A stretch of DNA of 64,000 nucleotides. Source: Hesseltinella vesiculosa. Taxonomy: Eukaryota > Mucoromycota > Mucoromycetes > Mucorales > Cunninghamellaceae. Made by a program: the position numbers and the translations under genes. Below, piece after piece: positions 11,545-22,123 of this stretch. The notes under the pieces are model-generated. The model did no database searches, was not told the origin of the DNA, and saw only the letters and a list, made by a program, of their open reading frames with translations. Positions within the stretch are counted from its first letter, which is position 1, and each line of letters begins with the position of its first letter. The stretch is taken from the NCBI GenBank assembly GCA_002104935.1, contig MCGT01000031.1, forward strand, positions 248,001 through 312,000, given 5' to 3'.

Positions 11545-12532
11545 TTAATACATCACCATTAACACAGCGTGGCGGTGGATATCATCTTCATCTGCATAAT
11601 CAGGGTAATACATTGTCGAGGCGCTGAGGGCTTTGAGGATGGCTTGTAACACGCGCTTGCCAAGCTTGAGTAATTTTTTCCACCACGGCAGACAAGGAGG
11701 AAAATACGCTTTGAGAAAGTTGGCTAGTGATTGGTCCAGCACCACGTCTTCTTTTTCAACAGAATCTCGACAGATGGGACACGGCAGCCCATGGTCAGCT
11801 GACGTGATGGAAAGGCTGCTACTGTTATTGATCACACCTCCCAAGTGACTAGCAAACAGCTTTTCGGTGCAACGGCCACAGAATCGGTGTCGACAGGACT
11901 GGAACGTCATTGGTTTCTCTAAAAGCGATAGACAGATTGGGCATCCGTAGTCTTCTTCTTGTGGCATAGCCTGAAGGAGTAATGCCTAAAAATGGTAGTC
12001 GTCAGCGTGATCTCCCTTTTTTTTTTCTTTCTTTCTTATAAATACTTTTGTAGCTTTCAGCAAGGGCCATTGGTACCGAGACAGTAAATAGGATTGAAGC
12101 GTGCAAAAATCACGAATGAGGTGCATTTTCTTTTTCTGTCAAAAAAGAGGGCATTGGTCAATTCCGCTTTGGTCATCCTCCCTTTTTTGCCCTCGAGACG
12201 GGTTGAAGCTTGTGACACAACGATGCGCTATGGAAGAGGGTCGTACCTTTCGATATGCATGAATCAGTGCATTTAAAAAATCATGCATTTGAATGCATCT
12301 CCACGTCACTTGATCAGCACACTTGCTGTGTTTGATTTGAAGCAAGTCGCCCAGCATGCTGCCATAGGTTGACAGACGGTGCCTGAGTTGTTTATATTCT
12401 TTGGCTTTGTACTGAAAGGGCGAACACTAGGAGAGTTTTTTTTTTGTTTAGTCGTCCATTTTTTATCGACGCAGGGGCAGCCACCATCGTTCTCATTCTT
12501 GTCGATCTCTCCCTTACCATTGTAAAGATCAT
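11545..12532 (-). CDS. RING-finger protein, fungal SPX-RING-like C-terminus
   Basis: Four exons on the minus strand (12518-12532, 12247-12426, 12046-12135, 11545-11985) give about 241 residues if translation starts at MIFTM. That start is a guess, because no better one is visible. The C-terminal exon holds a RING: GCPICLSLLEKP ... SCRHRFCGRC ... LPCPICRDS, with an unusually long loop of about 30 residues between the third and fourth Cys pairs. It is followed by LDQSLANFLKAYFPP, a block that follows the RING in fungal SPX-RING (RING-14-type) proteins. The upstream helices could be the end of an SPX domain, which senses inositol pyrophosphates, but its signature start is not seen. A TATA-like ggtttttatacatg (read on the minus strand) lies near 12721-12734, so a short 5' exon may still be missing. 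Probably a ubiquitin ligase; substrate unknown. Confidence 0.68.
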
Positions 12533-12891
12533 TTCTGTCAATTGGCTGTCATCCTAGAGAGGGCAAAAAAAGTAGTTAGCTGCACTGCACTCCGTGTCAT
12601 GTGTCTCCTCATTTTCTTTCTCGTCTTGCCATTGAGTTCGCTTTCATGGTCCCGTTTAGTATTATAAGAATTTGGAAATTTTCAATGAAAAAAAAATTAA
12701 AAAAAAAGAGATGGATGTCCTGGTTTTTATACATGCATCGGGACTACCTTTGGCAGGATTGTTCTTTCTTTTTAAAGAAAATGGCATGCCTCCCTTTTTC
12801 TGACTTTACTAGCTGCATAAAAGCCCTCTTTCAAAAACCTTGTTTTTTATTTTTTTGTTTTTTTTTTTTCAAAAAACGATACCTTGATGGA

Positions 12892-15073
12892 TTAAGTCTT
12901 GACAAGTGGAAACATAAAAAAGCGACTTGCACGGTCAGCAGTGCCTTTGAGTTGTACCTCGTCCTGCTCTGTCCACCGCTCATCGTCAGGGATCTCGTCC
13001 AAGGGCACAGCTCGTTTCTTGATTTTGAAGTTGGCCCATTTGTTACACAGCCTTGTTTCAAAAAAAAAAAAAATCGTCAGCTTGATCATTTTGTTTACAT
13101 TTTCTTTGTTCTTTTTTTTTTACTTGTCCAGATCAGGGTTGGATCGGTGGCCTGAAGTAATCAACAAGGCTGAATGTGGCTCTAAAGATTGGTAAATCTG
13201 GTGCAGATAAGCCAAAAGTTGGTCCTGCGTGTCCAAGGCGCTGAGTTTCAGCAGAAGCAGCGGGTGGTTTGTTTGTTGTGCCAACAATAGCTGGACAGCG
13301 TCTTGGTTGTTGGTGATTTCATAATAAGACTTTGGTGAGGTGGCGGATTGTTTATCAAGTAAGCGTGAGAAGTGTGGAAGGTGGTTGGGTTCAGCATCAA
13401 TGGCCAGAGATGTTTGGTGGGCACGGTCATACAAACGCTGCATCAAAGGTTCCATTGCATAATCCTCGTGGAAACCAAATTCGTAGCTGGTCTTGAGTTT
13501 CAGCAAGGCTAGATCCATCGATGCTTGGGCATCTTCACAAGGATCGTGGCCCTTGGCTTGTTTTTCTGGGGAATCGGTGTTGGGCTGCTGGATCGTTTTA
13601 CCGAGGAATCGCTCAGCCAAGGCCCGAAGGGACGGTTTGGACGGAGGCCCCATTTCATGATGGAAGCAGCACGAAGTGTCGATCACAAAAGGATGCCGCA
13701 GGCACAGCGCGCGTAGATCGTTGGACAAGGCATGGCCCACCAACACAGTATCGCCGTCAATCAGCTCGAGCAGTTGTTGTTGAATGTCATGCAGTGTGGT
13801 TGTCACACCTTCCAAATCGTATTGGTCGACGCCACTGTACTGAGTCACATAGTCCGTAATAGGCAAATCCGGCTGCACCAACTCATTCATCAACACTTGA
13901 CCATCTAAAAAAAATGCCCAATAGAAAAGTGAATCCATGCTAAAAATAAAATGAAAATGCTACTCACCTTGATCCACCAGCGCCACTTTGACAAGAACAG
14001 AGATATTGCCACTTTTGCACTAGGAGAATAGAAAAAAAAAAAGTTTGCCTTCTTTCCTTTTTTGGACTACATGCTTGGTCTTCTTTTTTTTTTTGTCTCA
14101 CCATTTCACAATCCACAGCAACCAAGCGCTTGGATTTACCACTGCCAGGCCGTGTTTCCACCCATCCATTTGGTAACGATGATGTTGGATTCAGAAGGCT
14201 ATGCAAGGGATAGTTGTCCACCTCCATTTCCTTTTTCGTCAAGAACAGTTCTTCAGGCTGAAGCACATTCGTAGCTTTGGCAAAGGAATGACATGAATAT
14301 CTTTTTTCACGCCTGTTTCTCCTTTTTACCTGATATACGAGCATGTCTACGGTCTTTGGATTGTTGTTTGGACAGTTTGCATTGCAGCAGCTGGCTAAAG
14401 CGATCCATCAAGCCATAGCGGATATCAAAGGTGGTTTGGGACAGGATAGCTGGCCGATCATCTTCCAAATCAGGTCGCCCCACCAGCTGATAGAGTGTTT
14501 CCAGTTGCTTCAGCTTGCAATAGTTATCGGGGCATTGTTTTTTCCCCATGTCTGGTTTGCAAGGATCAATCGCCAGCGCCGTAGGATCCGCTAATGGCAG
14601 GTCGACCACGACCACTTTGGCCGGCATGGTGCCAAACAGATCCACCCATTTCAAAGGTGCTTTGACTGACTTATCGCTGAAACTGGTGATCAAGGCTCGT
14701 ACTTCATTCATTGTCGCGTATGATGCATAAGGTTTCAAACGAATATAAGGGTGGATAACCTAACAATAATAGAAAAAGATCCTGCTCAGTTTTGATCGTC
14801 ATTTTGGGAGACCTTCACTTACTGCTTTGCCATCCATCACTTGCCACCGTTGGCCATTACGTTTGGCTTTGGCGATGCGTTTCTTGTCTGATTGCGACAG
14901 CCCATCGGTACAGTTCACTGTGGGATTTATCTTCTTGTTCGATGCATCTGCAAAACCATTCGCGTCAATGATCTATGATCACGCCCGCCGACAGGCTCCT
15001 TTTTACCTTGTTCTTCCATAAATGGCTCAGGTATCTTCCGTTTGGTCAATGTTGTTTCTGGAGAAGATGGCAT
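12892..15073 (-). CDS. DEDDh RNA exonuclease (REXO1/Rex1-RNH70 family)
   Basis: Seven exons (15007-15073, 14823-14947, 14330-14759, 14102-14274, 13968-14019, 13124-13904, 12892-13051) give 595 residues. The exonuclease core starts KRLVAVDCEM (Asp and Glu of motif I near 262-264) and continues CKSGNISVLVKVALVD. It then has VLVGHALSNDL (motif II Asp) and HDPCEDAQASMDL (motif III His and Asp). These are the metal-binding residues of 3'-5' RNA exonucleases that trim 5S rRNA, tRNA and snoRNA ends in the nucleus. A Lys-rich N-terminus could serve nuclear import. The last intron (13052-13123) is inferred. Reading through would stop at 13120, but splicing joins a conserved-looking basic/acidic tail ending at 12892. 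The gene is divergent from the small gene at 15572. Confidence 0.9.
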
Positions 15074-15571
15074 GCAACTGTTGTTGTGGTAGATGACGGT
15101 TGATGTTTGAAACAATAAAAAAAAGGGAATGAGCTTGAGAAAGAGAAAGAAAAAATAGACAGCGCGCAGTCTTTTTTACTTTTCGCTGGCAGCTCTAGAC
15201 TGTCCCTATCCCGTCTCTGTTCATACAGTAGTATTGACATGGTCTTCTTTTTTTCTTGAAAAAATAATAATGTGAGAAAGGGAAACGTGGCGTGCCGGCA
15301 CCATCTCAATGACCTTGCGACAGGCTCGTCAAATGCCTTCAATGGGCCTGCTGTGTAGCTCGGCGTGACTCCACCTCAGCGTTTTCCTACTTTTGTGTAT
15401 CTGACTGCTAAACGTAATAAATGGCACCTTTATTCATGGTAAAAATGATATTGAGTAAATTGAGACAGAGTGAAAAGATGTTAAACAAGCAACCTACCGA
15501 ATCCGTTCGGTGTTTAACCTTGACAATACAAAAAAAGAGCAAATCATAGTCCATTATGAATCATGTAACAC

Positions 15572-15946
15572 ATGTCCTGCGGTGATCCTGTCATGATAAC
15601 TCATCTGCTCCCTCTTCTTTGTCCCCAGCGCTTCCTCAGGCCTTGGAAAGACGAGAGCAGCTGCGAAAAGAGGAAAAAGAGAAGCAAGATCGAAAAGAGA
15701 AGCCGGAACAAGAATGCGTTGCCATCGCTAAGAAAAACGACACCTTTGCCCAAACGATCGCCACCAAAGAACGAGGTAGGATCTCTCATAAGTATTGCCA
15801 GCAAGGCATCTTACGCTTTTTTTGCGCTATTTACTTTAGAATTAGAGGAAAAGCGGGCGCTGTTGGACACTCGGCAACCGACCAGAACTGGAAGCTTGCA
15901 CGAAGTATACCGGACTAGCCTTGGAGAGCCATTGAAAAGTAGGTAA
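15572..15946 (+). CDS. Small charged coiled-coil protein, unknown function
   Basis: Three exons (15572-15581, 15629-15775, 15840-15946) encode 87 residues. The first exon has only the codons MSC plus one base and joins in phase 1 across a 47-bp intron with a good tccccag acceptor. The second intron ends in ttactttag. The middle is almost entirely charged, with Lys/Glu/Arg heptads such as RREQLRKEEKEKQDRKEKPE, and is predicted helical. The end is less charged, with GSLHEVYRTSLGEP. Two in-phase introns joining the pieces support a real gene. I do not recognise the family. It shares a divergent promoter region of about 500 bp with the exonuclease gene. Confidence 0.55.
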   Translation: MSCGDPVMITHLLPLLCPQRFLRPWKDESSCEKRKKRSKIEKRSRNKNALPSLRKTTPLPKRSPPKNEVGSLISIASKASYAFFALFTLELEEKRALLDTRQPTRTGSLHEVYRTSLGEPLKSR

Positions 15947-16340
15947 CGGCTGAAACCGTTTTCTCGTGGCTGGCTATATTGAACTGAAACTGAGTGTCGC
16001 ATTGATCGAGTGTTCATATTGGTGCTGGGCATGTCTTGTAGATATGCACGTAGGAAGGGCTGGTTTCGCACGACACACCTTCTTTCTTTCCTCTACACCT
16101 TCTAAGAAAGTCTAGATGTGCAGCCAATGAGACGCCGTGGTTTTGCTTGGTTGCCTTGTATGGTTCGCATGAGATATTTTGTGTTGAAAATAAAAGGGAT
16201 AGGGTTGATAAAAATAAGTGAGAATGAGTTATGGTTTTTATTGGGTTTAATGTTGCGGTGACATAGACCCTGTATCTTAATATAGGCTTGATTTTTACCC
16301 CAGTCTGTTGACGTCTACTTTTACAGTTATGTAGCTGAGT
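15947..16340. other. Intergenic, no gene seen
   Basis: AT-rich sequence with no open frame showing recognisable protein similarity. It holds the 3' flanks of the small coiled-coil gene and, on the other strand, of the chromodomain fragment. Confidence 0.5.
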
Positions 16341-16556
16341 TTATTTTTTTTTTAGGTTGCGCGTTTTATTTTTCTTTCTGCTCCTTTGTTCCTCATTTTT
16401 ACTTTTTCGTTTGTTATTTATCAGTTGTTTCTCTTCTTCGGACATGTTCTTTCCTAGCTTTCGCCAGTAACTGATGATTGTATTTACATTGTCAAAATCC
16501 TCGAATACTTGCCAAGTATCTTCGTCAGCATTGTATCCTTTCCATCTTATCAGGTA
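16341..16556 (-). pseudogene. Chromodomain with basic tail, orphan exon or retroelement remnant
   Basis: On the minus strand a 71-codon frame starts EYLIRWKGYNADEDTW and continues through FEDFDNVNTIISYWRKLG. This matches the chromodomain pattern (LVRWKGY, an acidic residue before TW, and a closing YWR helix). It is followed by a Lys/Arg-rich tail and a stop at 16341-16343. Directly upstream in frame is a TGA, with AG just before the chromodomain that could be a splice acceptor (tatgag). I could not find a convincing upstream exon. Chromodomains followed by a basic tail are typical of the integrase end of Ty3/gypsy chromoviruses, and also of HP1-like proteins. No integrase core is visible nearby. 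It may be a remnant or the last exon of an intron-containing gene. Confidence 0.6.
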
Positions 16557-16930
16557 CTCATAGATTCAGGAACTGTGATGTTCCTTTCTTGTCTCTTCCA
16601 TACTCTTTTTTTTATTTTTTTTTTTATTTCATACCCCATGGCTAACCCATCTTTCTGCTATAGCTGTCGATTGAGTAAAAAGCAAGTGAAAGTTTACGGG
16701 ACATGCTTAGTAGGGAAAACGGCCAACACCGTTTACGGGGCCATTATGCAAAAAAAAATCACTGCGATCCATGTCGCTAAGCTGGCACATCAAAAGCAAG
16801 TTCAATTGAAAAGAAACAGCTCGATGGTATACATTGGTTTGGGCTTACATTTTTCCGTAGCTGTGCATATGCACACTTCAAAACTCATGATGAAGCTTCA
16901 TCTTTCTGCAACGGGTACAAGAGCTTTGGT

Positions 16931-17227
16931 TTGCAGCTCTTTGGCGGCGTAGTTCACGTGCAACCTATTCAGATTGATGGTATTAATGTGGTGTACAGCC
17001 AACAAGCCATCACTGCTGCCACGCTGGCAACCTCGACCTTGCCTGCCACGCCGTCAACCTCGACCTTACCTGCCACACCGTCAACCTCTACCTTGCCCGC
17101 CGTCACTGCTGCTACTCTGGCAACCTTGACCTTGCCTGCCACCACTGCTGACACACTGGCAATCTCGACCTTGCCTGCCACCCTGTCCACTCTGGACCTA
17201 CCAACATCTTTCACTTCGCTTCGTTAA
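16931..17227 (+). repeat. Open frame with imperfect Thr/Leu/Pro/Ala repeats
   Basis: Between about 17010 and 17205 a motif like tcgaccttgcctgccacg recurs about seven times at 18-36 bp spacing. It encodes imperfect STLPATP / ATLATLTLPA repeats and ends in a stop at 17225-17227. Upstream there is a possible acceptor at 16673 (ctgctatag) and a short open stretch from about 16674, but I could not join these into a convincing gene. The reverse strand is also open through the repeats (VAGKVEV). It could be the Thr/Pro-rich tail of a protein or simply a minisatellite. Confidence 0.4.
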
Positions 17228-17379
17228 AAGGCTGAAGTCACAAGTCATCTTCTTACGTCCTGCCCGCATGGTGCTGGCATCTTACCACGCCATGGGGTGC
17301 CTACCAAAACTCTTGTTTGTCCCTTTTTTTTTTTTTTTGGTTTATCCGTGCCCGTTACAGCGAGTAAGTGCTGAAGGAA

Positions 17380-18658
17380 ATGGCAATGCTCTCTGCTGTT
17401 GCCCACGATGGCACCGCAAAAGGTGGCCTGCTTTGCATTGCTGCGGAAGTGCTTGCCAAGGAGAGCCTGACGCCCACCGACGAGTGCGTGATCAAATTGT
17501 GCTTATCAAGTATCGTCAACTTGCTCAATCCCACGATTAAGCCGTATTACGGTGAGACCCTGCAAGACACCAAACCAGTATCGCTCATGCCACTGGACAC
17601 CGATGTGCAACAGCAGCTGGACGACATCCTTTCCGTTGGCGAGGACCCTGATGTCATCCTGGCGCGAATATTTGTCAAAAAAACCGGGCTTGCTAATTCA
17701 AAGCAACGCTCATCGGACGCATATATCATGCTTTCTTGCTTGGAACATCTGTAAGAACCGAGACTTTTTTTTTTTTTTTTACTCAAAATTATGTTTGTAG
17801 TGTGGAGTCTTTTGGCCTGTGGCACAATGACAACAAAGAGAGTGAATTGACCTTTTACCGACGATTTGCAAGCCTTCTGGACCACATCTTCATTGGCACG
17901 GACATCAAGCTCTGCGAGTAAGAATATAATACTGCCTTTCCCTCAACATAACTAAATCCTCCTTGTTGTAGCGGTGAGACGGGCTCATCAGCATCGAAAG
18001 CAGCCAAGGATCTCAACGCGGCCATCTTCTGCCCGGGTGACTTTGCTGCCACGTACCCTCGCAAGATCGATTTGCTCTACAAATGCACCGAAGCCAAAAT
18101 AACCATTGAATTGGCCGCCAATGAGTGGAAAAAGAGCGACACCAGCCAAATAGTGGCCATGGCCCAGCAGTCCAAGAATTTGCGGGTAAACGCGTCGATT
18201 TTGCTCAACCTTGTTCATCGTGGCGTCTGCGACACCCTTGCAATGGAGTGGATTGGCAACTCTGGATATCTGTACCAATTGACGTGGGATCCAAGTGAGA
18301 AAGTGTTTTTTGCTACGCTCATCACTTCCATGCATATTCCAACAAATGTCGCAATGATCGGAGATGCCGTTGTGCTGATGAAAGCCCTCTTCATGCTAAA
18401 GGTAAATGACCTTATTCTTATTTATAGTAAGACTCAAAACTAGTGCTAATCGCTGCTTGTTGATAGAGAGTGCTTGTCAACAACGCTAACATCATCAAGA
18501 AGAGTGTCCAGCGCAGCATCCAGCGTAAGCGCCTCGCAAGCATTGCCAGTCTCGGTGATCCAGCCACCCCATCGCCATCCTCAAGCCCCTATATTTTTTT
18601 TACACCAAAAACAAACCGTGTTAAAAAAGTCCACATCGATTACAGCGTGTTCGATTAA
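17380..18658 (+). CDS. Fungal multigene-family protein with D...ExK nuclease-like motif
   Basis: Four exons (17380-17750, 17801-17917, 17972-18401, 18467-18658) with consistent phases give about 369 residues from ATG 17380. An additional upstream exon is likely, because a stop precedes the frame. The first part is helical, for example CVIKLCLSSIVNLLNP. Then come LLDHIFIGTDIKLCDGETG and the segment RKIDLLYKC ... ELAANEWKK. The Asp of IDLL and the Glu/Lys of EWK are spaced like the D...ExK core of PD-(D/E)XK nucleases, which is inference only. The C-terminus has a Ser/Pro-rich stretch, then YIFFTPK and a basic end. It aligns over at least 300 residues with the broken gene at 45383-48800. Function unknown. 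It lies in a repeat-rich stretch. Confidence 0.78.
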
Positions 18659-19859
18659 GCCCCTCTCCCAGCCACTCCCGCCCTCTGCAGTTGGCCGCAG
18701 AACACACTTCTTGATCTCCTGCTCTCTCTCTCTCTCTCACTTTTTTCTTATACCAAATCAGTTCTCTCTCTTTCTCTCTGTTCTAAAATACCAGTAAATT
18801 GTGAAAAATAAATTGTCACTTCATTCCCCCAACACAGTGAATTTGACGGCAAACCTTTCAAAATAGAGCCAGGGCATGGCCACGCAGCAAACAGCTGTGC
18901 TGCTGGTCATCGTTGATTTATCTCGCATCACCGAGCCTCAGCAGCCAGGCACTGAAGGCGCCGAGCGGAGGCTGAAACCGGCCATTAACTTCTTTTTTTT
19001 TCCTCATCTGGAATCGGCTTTGGCTAGCCAAGATATTGACCCACCTCTTCTAGTTCATCTGCCTGCATCTTCCTCGGAACCCCACTCACCTACTGTCAAC
19101 CCATGACATTCTTGGATTCCCTCGTCGGCAAGGTAGAGCGAGCGTGTGCCATACACTAAGGAACCTCTCTACTCTAGGCCCAAATTTTGGAACACTTTGA
19201 TCATGTCAAAACTGTGGTATGTTCTGCGCCACCATCCTCTGCCGGTTGTGCTTTGTTCTCGCCTCCAGCGCCTGTGTCAACGAACACATCTCCCCACCGA
19301 TATCCTATGCCACGGTGTGCCCCCCCCCCCTCGCCGACTAGGTGACCTAGCTCTTCTGGACGCTGCCCATCAAGCCCAGGTCCTACATAGCTATCCTCTC
19401 TCTTGAACACTTCCTCTTCCCGATCCCACCTTTTTGACCGCATCCTGTCTTGGTGTATACCCATTCACCTTGGTCGATCCGATTCCTCCGCTTTATTCTC
19501 TCAACTCCGAAACGGACCACTTTCAGCAGGCTCACATCGTCTTGAAAAAAAAAAAAAAACCCAATGCTGCGCTGCACTTTTGAGTGATTATATCGATGTG
19601 AAATTTTGAGAGGGTGCGCAAATGCATGGATGATGGTGATGCTGAAAAAAACAAATCGATTGGTGAAGTTCCCCCAGCCAACGTTTGTTCAGTTTCGTTT
19701 TGACACCGGCGATTCCTCAGCTAAAAAAAATGAAAAATAGGAGGTTGCCCCCCAGGTGATCTAATCAAATTCACCAATTCTGGCCGCGACCTGAAATCAG
19801 AGTCCTTTTTGCTTTTTTATTCCGTTTTGCTCCTGATTGTCATGTCCCATGTCTTTTAG
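18659..19859 (+). other. Mostly unresolved sequence with a CT microsatellite
   Basis: A CT-rich tract lies at about 18722-18782 (runs of tctctctc). From 18876 a short frame begins MATQQTAVLLVIVDLSR, followed by possible exons, for example around 19179-19212 between ctactctag and gtggtatg. I could not assemble or recognise a protein. The upstream exons of the following SMEK-like gene should lie here but were not identified. A poly-C run of about ten sits near 19320. Confidence 0.35.
19570..19740. repeat. Dispersed repeat copy 1 (partner at 25425-25565)
   Basis: The stretch ttgagtg..tatcgatgtgaaatttt, then gtgcgca, atgatggtg, gaaaaaa-caaa, and later caacgt..ttc.gtttcg and cagc followed by an A run, recurs in the same order near 25425-25565 with substitutions and small gaps. 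No coding capacity is visible. It is probably a short non-autonomous element or duplicated intergenic segment. Confidence 0.5.
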
Positions 19860-22123
19860 GAATCCCAGTTTAGTTAGAGATAAGATCGTCCATGTGATTG
19901 ACTTGCCTAAGCCATCCCTGGACACCTTATCAGACACGTTGGAGCGATTGAACGTCAACACCAAGAAACTCGATGCCAACTATGAACTGAAAGCGTCGAT
20001 GCCAATCCACGTAAGCGTGACATGCTTGGCAACAACGGTAGAAAGCTCATGTTGCGATTCTTTAGGATTATATATCTGAATTGGTGAATCTTTTTGATGA
20101 TTTCAAAGAAAACAACGATGACGTCAATGCCAGGCTTGTATACAAAATCTTCAGCTACCTCTGTAAGGATCGTGTTCAACGTGAACTACATTATGCACCC
20201 CTTTCTCACCTTTTTTTTTTTTTAATAGTACTCATAGCCAATGTCCAATTCATACAAGTGTTTATTCGGCAGGACTTATTTTTACGTGTTCTGGATGTCC
20301 TCAATGGTAAGACTGAACTTTACGAAAGAATAACGCTGATCTCGTTTTCTCTCTCCCCACTGTTCCGTGATGATCAAAACTAAAGTGGGCTCCAAGAAGA
20401 AAACTTCATACCGAGAGCTGTTCAGCAACATGCCAAAGCTGGACGAGGTAGGTGTCATGCTTGTGCGGGAAAGACGGGTGTAGGTCATGGAAGAGGAAGC
20501 TCACCTGTTTCATTCGTTAGGGGGTTCCGCTGAATTCTTCTTTGGCAACCAGCCTGGGCGAAATTGATCATTTGGACTTTCTAAAGAAAAACGTCATTAC
20601 TCTGGTACAGAAGAAGCGGTTCTTGGTCGATACTCTGGAGCAACTGACCCTCTGGAAACATATCGACATGGTCAATGACCTCCAGCAGGATGCTCTGCTG
20701 ACTCGACAACTTTTCCAGTCCCTCCGATTCGCTGACGCCCCCATCGCCCAGCGCTGTAGCATTGCCCAGCTGCTGATCCGTATCTTCAACTATGCACAGA
20801 ACGACATGGCCGACTTTGCCGCTGCCACCTTCTTCAGGTACACGCAAGCACTAAAAGAAATCAGTCCAGTTTGCTCAGCTTTTACGGGTGCGAATGCTCT
20901 CTTGCGATTAGAATCATGGACGGGATTGGATTTCTGGACATGGTCCAGCAGCTGATCATGGACGAAGAACCAGAAATCCGGCGATCAGCTTCCACCTTGT
21001 TTTCTATTGCGATTGGCCTGGATCTGGACCACATTCAGCAGTCCATTCTTCAGCAGGCTGACCAACCCAAGCAGGCCTCTCACTCAACGCTACTCCAGGT
21101 GTTGTTACAACGATGGGTCGATGAACAAGAGCCAGAAATAGAAGTCCAGCTATATGATCACATTCAACGCCTGATTGGGATTTCCGACGTGCGGTCCTCG
21201 ACACGCTCTTCCAGCAAGAGGCAGGCTATCGCACAAGGCAAAGTGCTTCCCATCCAGGTAAAAAAAAAAAAAAGGCACACCCCAAGTTTGCTTATGTTGC
21301 CTCTCGCATTAGTCTATTTTTGACGATGATCCTGCTACGGGTAATCTGCTGAAACATTTTTTTGCTCGGTGTGCCTCCATAGTAGTTCAACCTATTGACA
21401 ATCTACCCATTGAACCCATCAAAGGTAACCATTTCGACTTGCATCTCAGCCTGACCAAAATGCCTGACATTCTTGCCTTTTTTGACGCCAGACAACCAAG
21501 CGGTCCCCCTAGAAACGACGCACGACCGAGCTGTTTTTTATACCCATTTGTGCCAGTTGGTTCAAACATTACTCGAACAATACGGACCTCGGATGAAACA
21601 TGTACTGCATGGGTCACACTTGTTTGAGAAAATCGCCCAACTGCTGCGCTCGCCCTATGTGGAAGTCAAGCTGCGTAAGCTTTATACAAGAAAATTACCC
21701 AGACCATGACTGATGAAAATCCCTTTTTTGGTTTGTGCGGCAACAGATGCGTTACGTGTATTTAGGGCATGTATTGGAATGCGTGACAATGACCTCGGCC
21801 GACTTCTCATCAGCCAGCGTGTATTCTCCTATATTATCTGGCTCTCTCAGGAAGTGCAAGAGGATTCTCGTAGTACCTTTCATACTGAATATGTGGAATT
21901 CTTTGACTTCATCCTTATCGTAAGTGTCCAAGCCAGCTAATGAAAGCCCCAAGGCCACTCACCTTTTTCTTCCCCTTGTGACACGTGTCGACAGCGAAAT
22001 ATGACGAGCATCATCACGCATATCTTCGAAAAGCATGGCGACCAATTGCAGCCGCTGGAGCATCTGGATCAAATCAAAGCCATGCAAGTCAAATACCAAC
22101 AGCAAAAACTCAGGCGGCCCTAG
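19860..22123 (+). CDS. PSY2: SMEK/PSY2-like regulatory subunit of protein phosphatase 4, N-terminus missing
   Basis: Ten exons (19860-20010, 20066-20162, 20229-20306, 20386-20447, 20521-20837, 20912-21257, 21313-21424, 21492-21674, 21747-21919, 21995-22123) keep phase and give about 548 residues. The body is an all-helical repeat: FIRQDLFLRVLDVLN, YRELFSNMPKLDEGVPL, RSASTLFSIAIGLDLD, then HALRVFRACIGMRDND and the block HIFEKHG ... IKAMQVKYQQQK, which closes the conserved SMEK core. In PP4 this subunit selects substrates in DNA-damage and carbon signalling. The EVH1-like N-terminal domain expected before the core was not found. Beyond the stop at 22121, another frame stays open (SSSFSNKLFNGLMDQPD), reachable by one extra base in the A5 run near 22106, so the tail may be frameshifted. 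It is divergent from canonical members. Confidence 0.78.

Noticed and set aside
16674..16925. Plus-strand exon with a CxxC-like start after ctgctatag
   Set aside because: The frame is open, but the onward splice to the Thr/Pro repeats gives stops. No family match.
18876..19580. Candidate gene beginning MATQQTAVLLVIVDLSR
   Set aside because: Possible exons were seen but could not be joined in phase or matched to a family. Kept only as an unresolved region.
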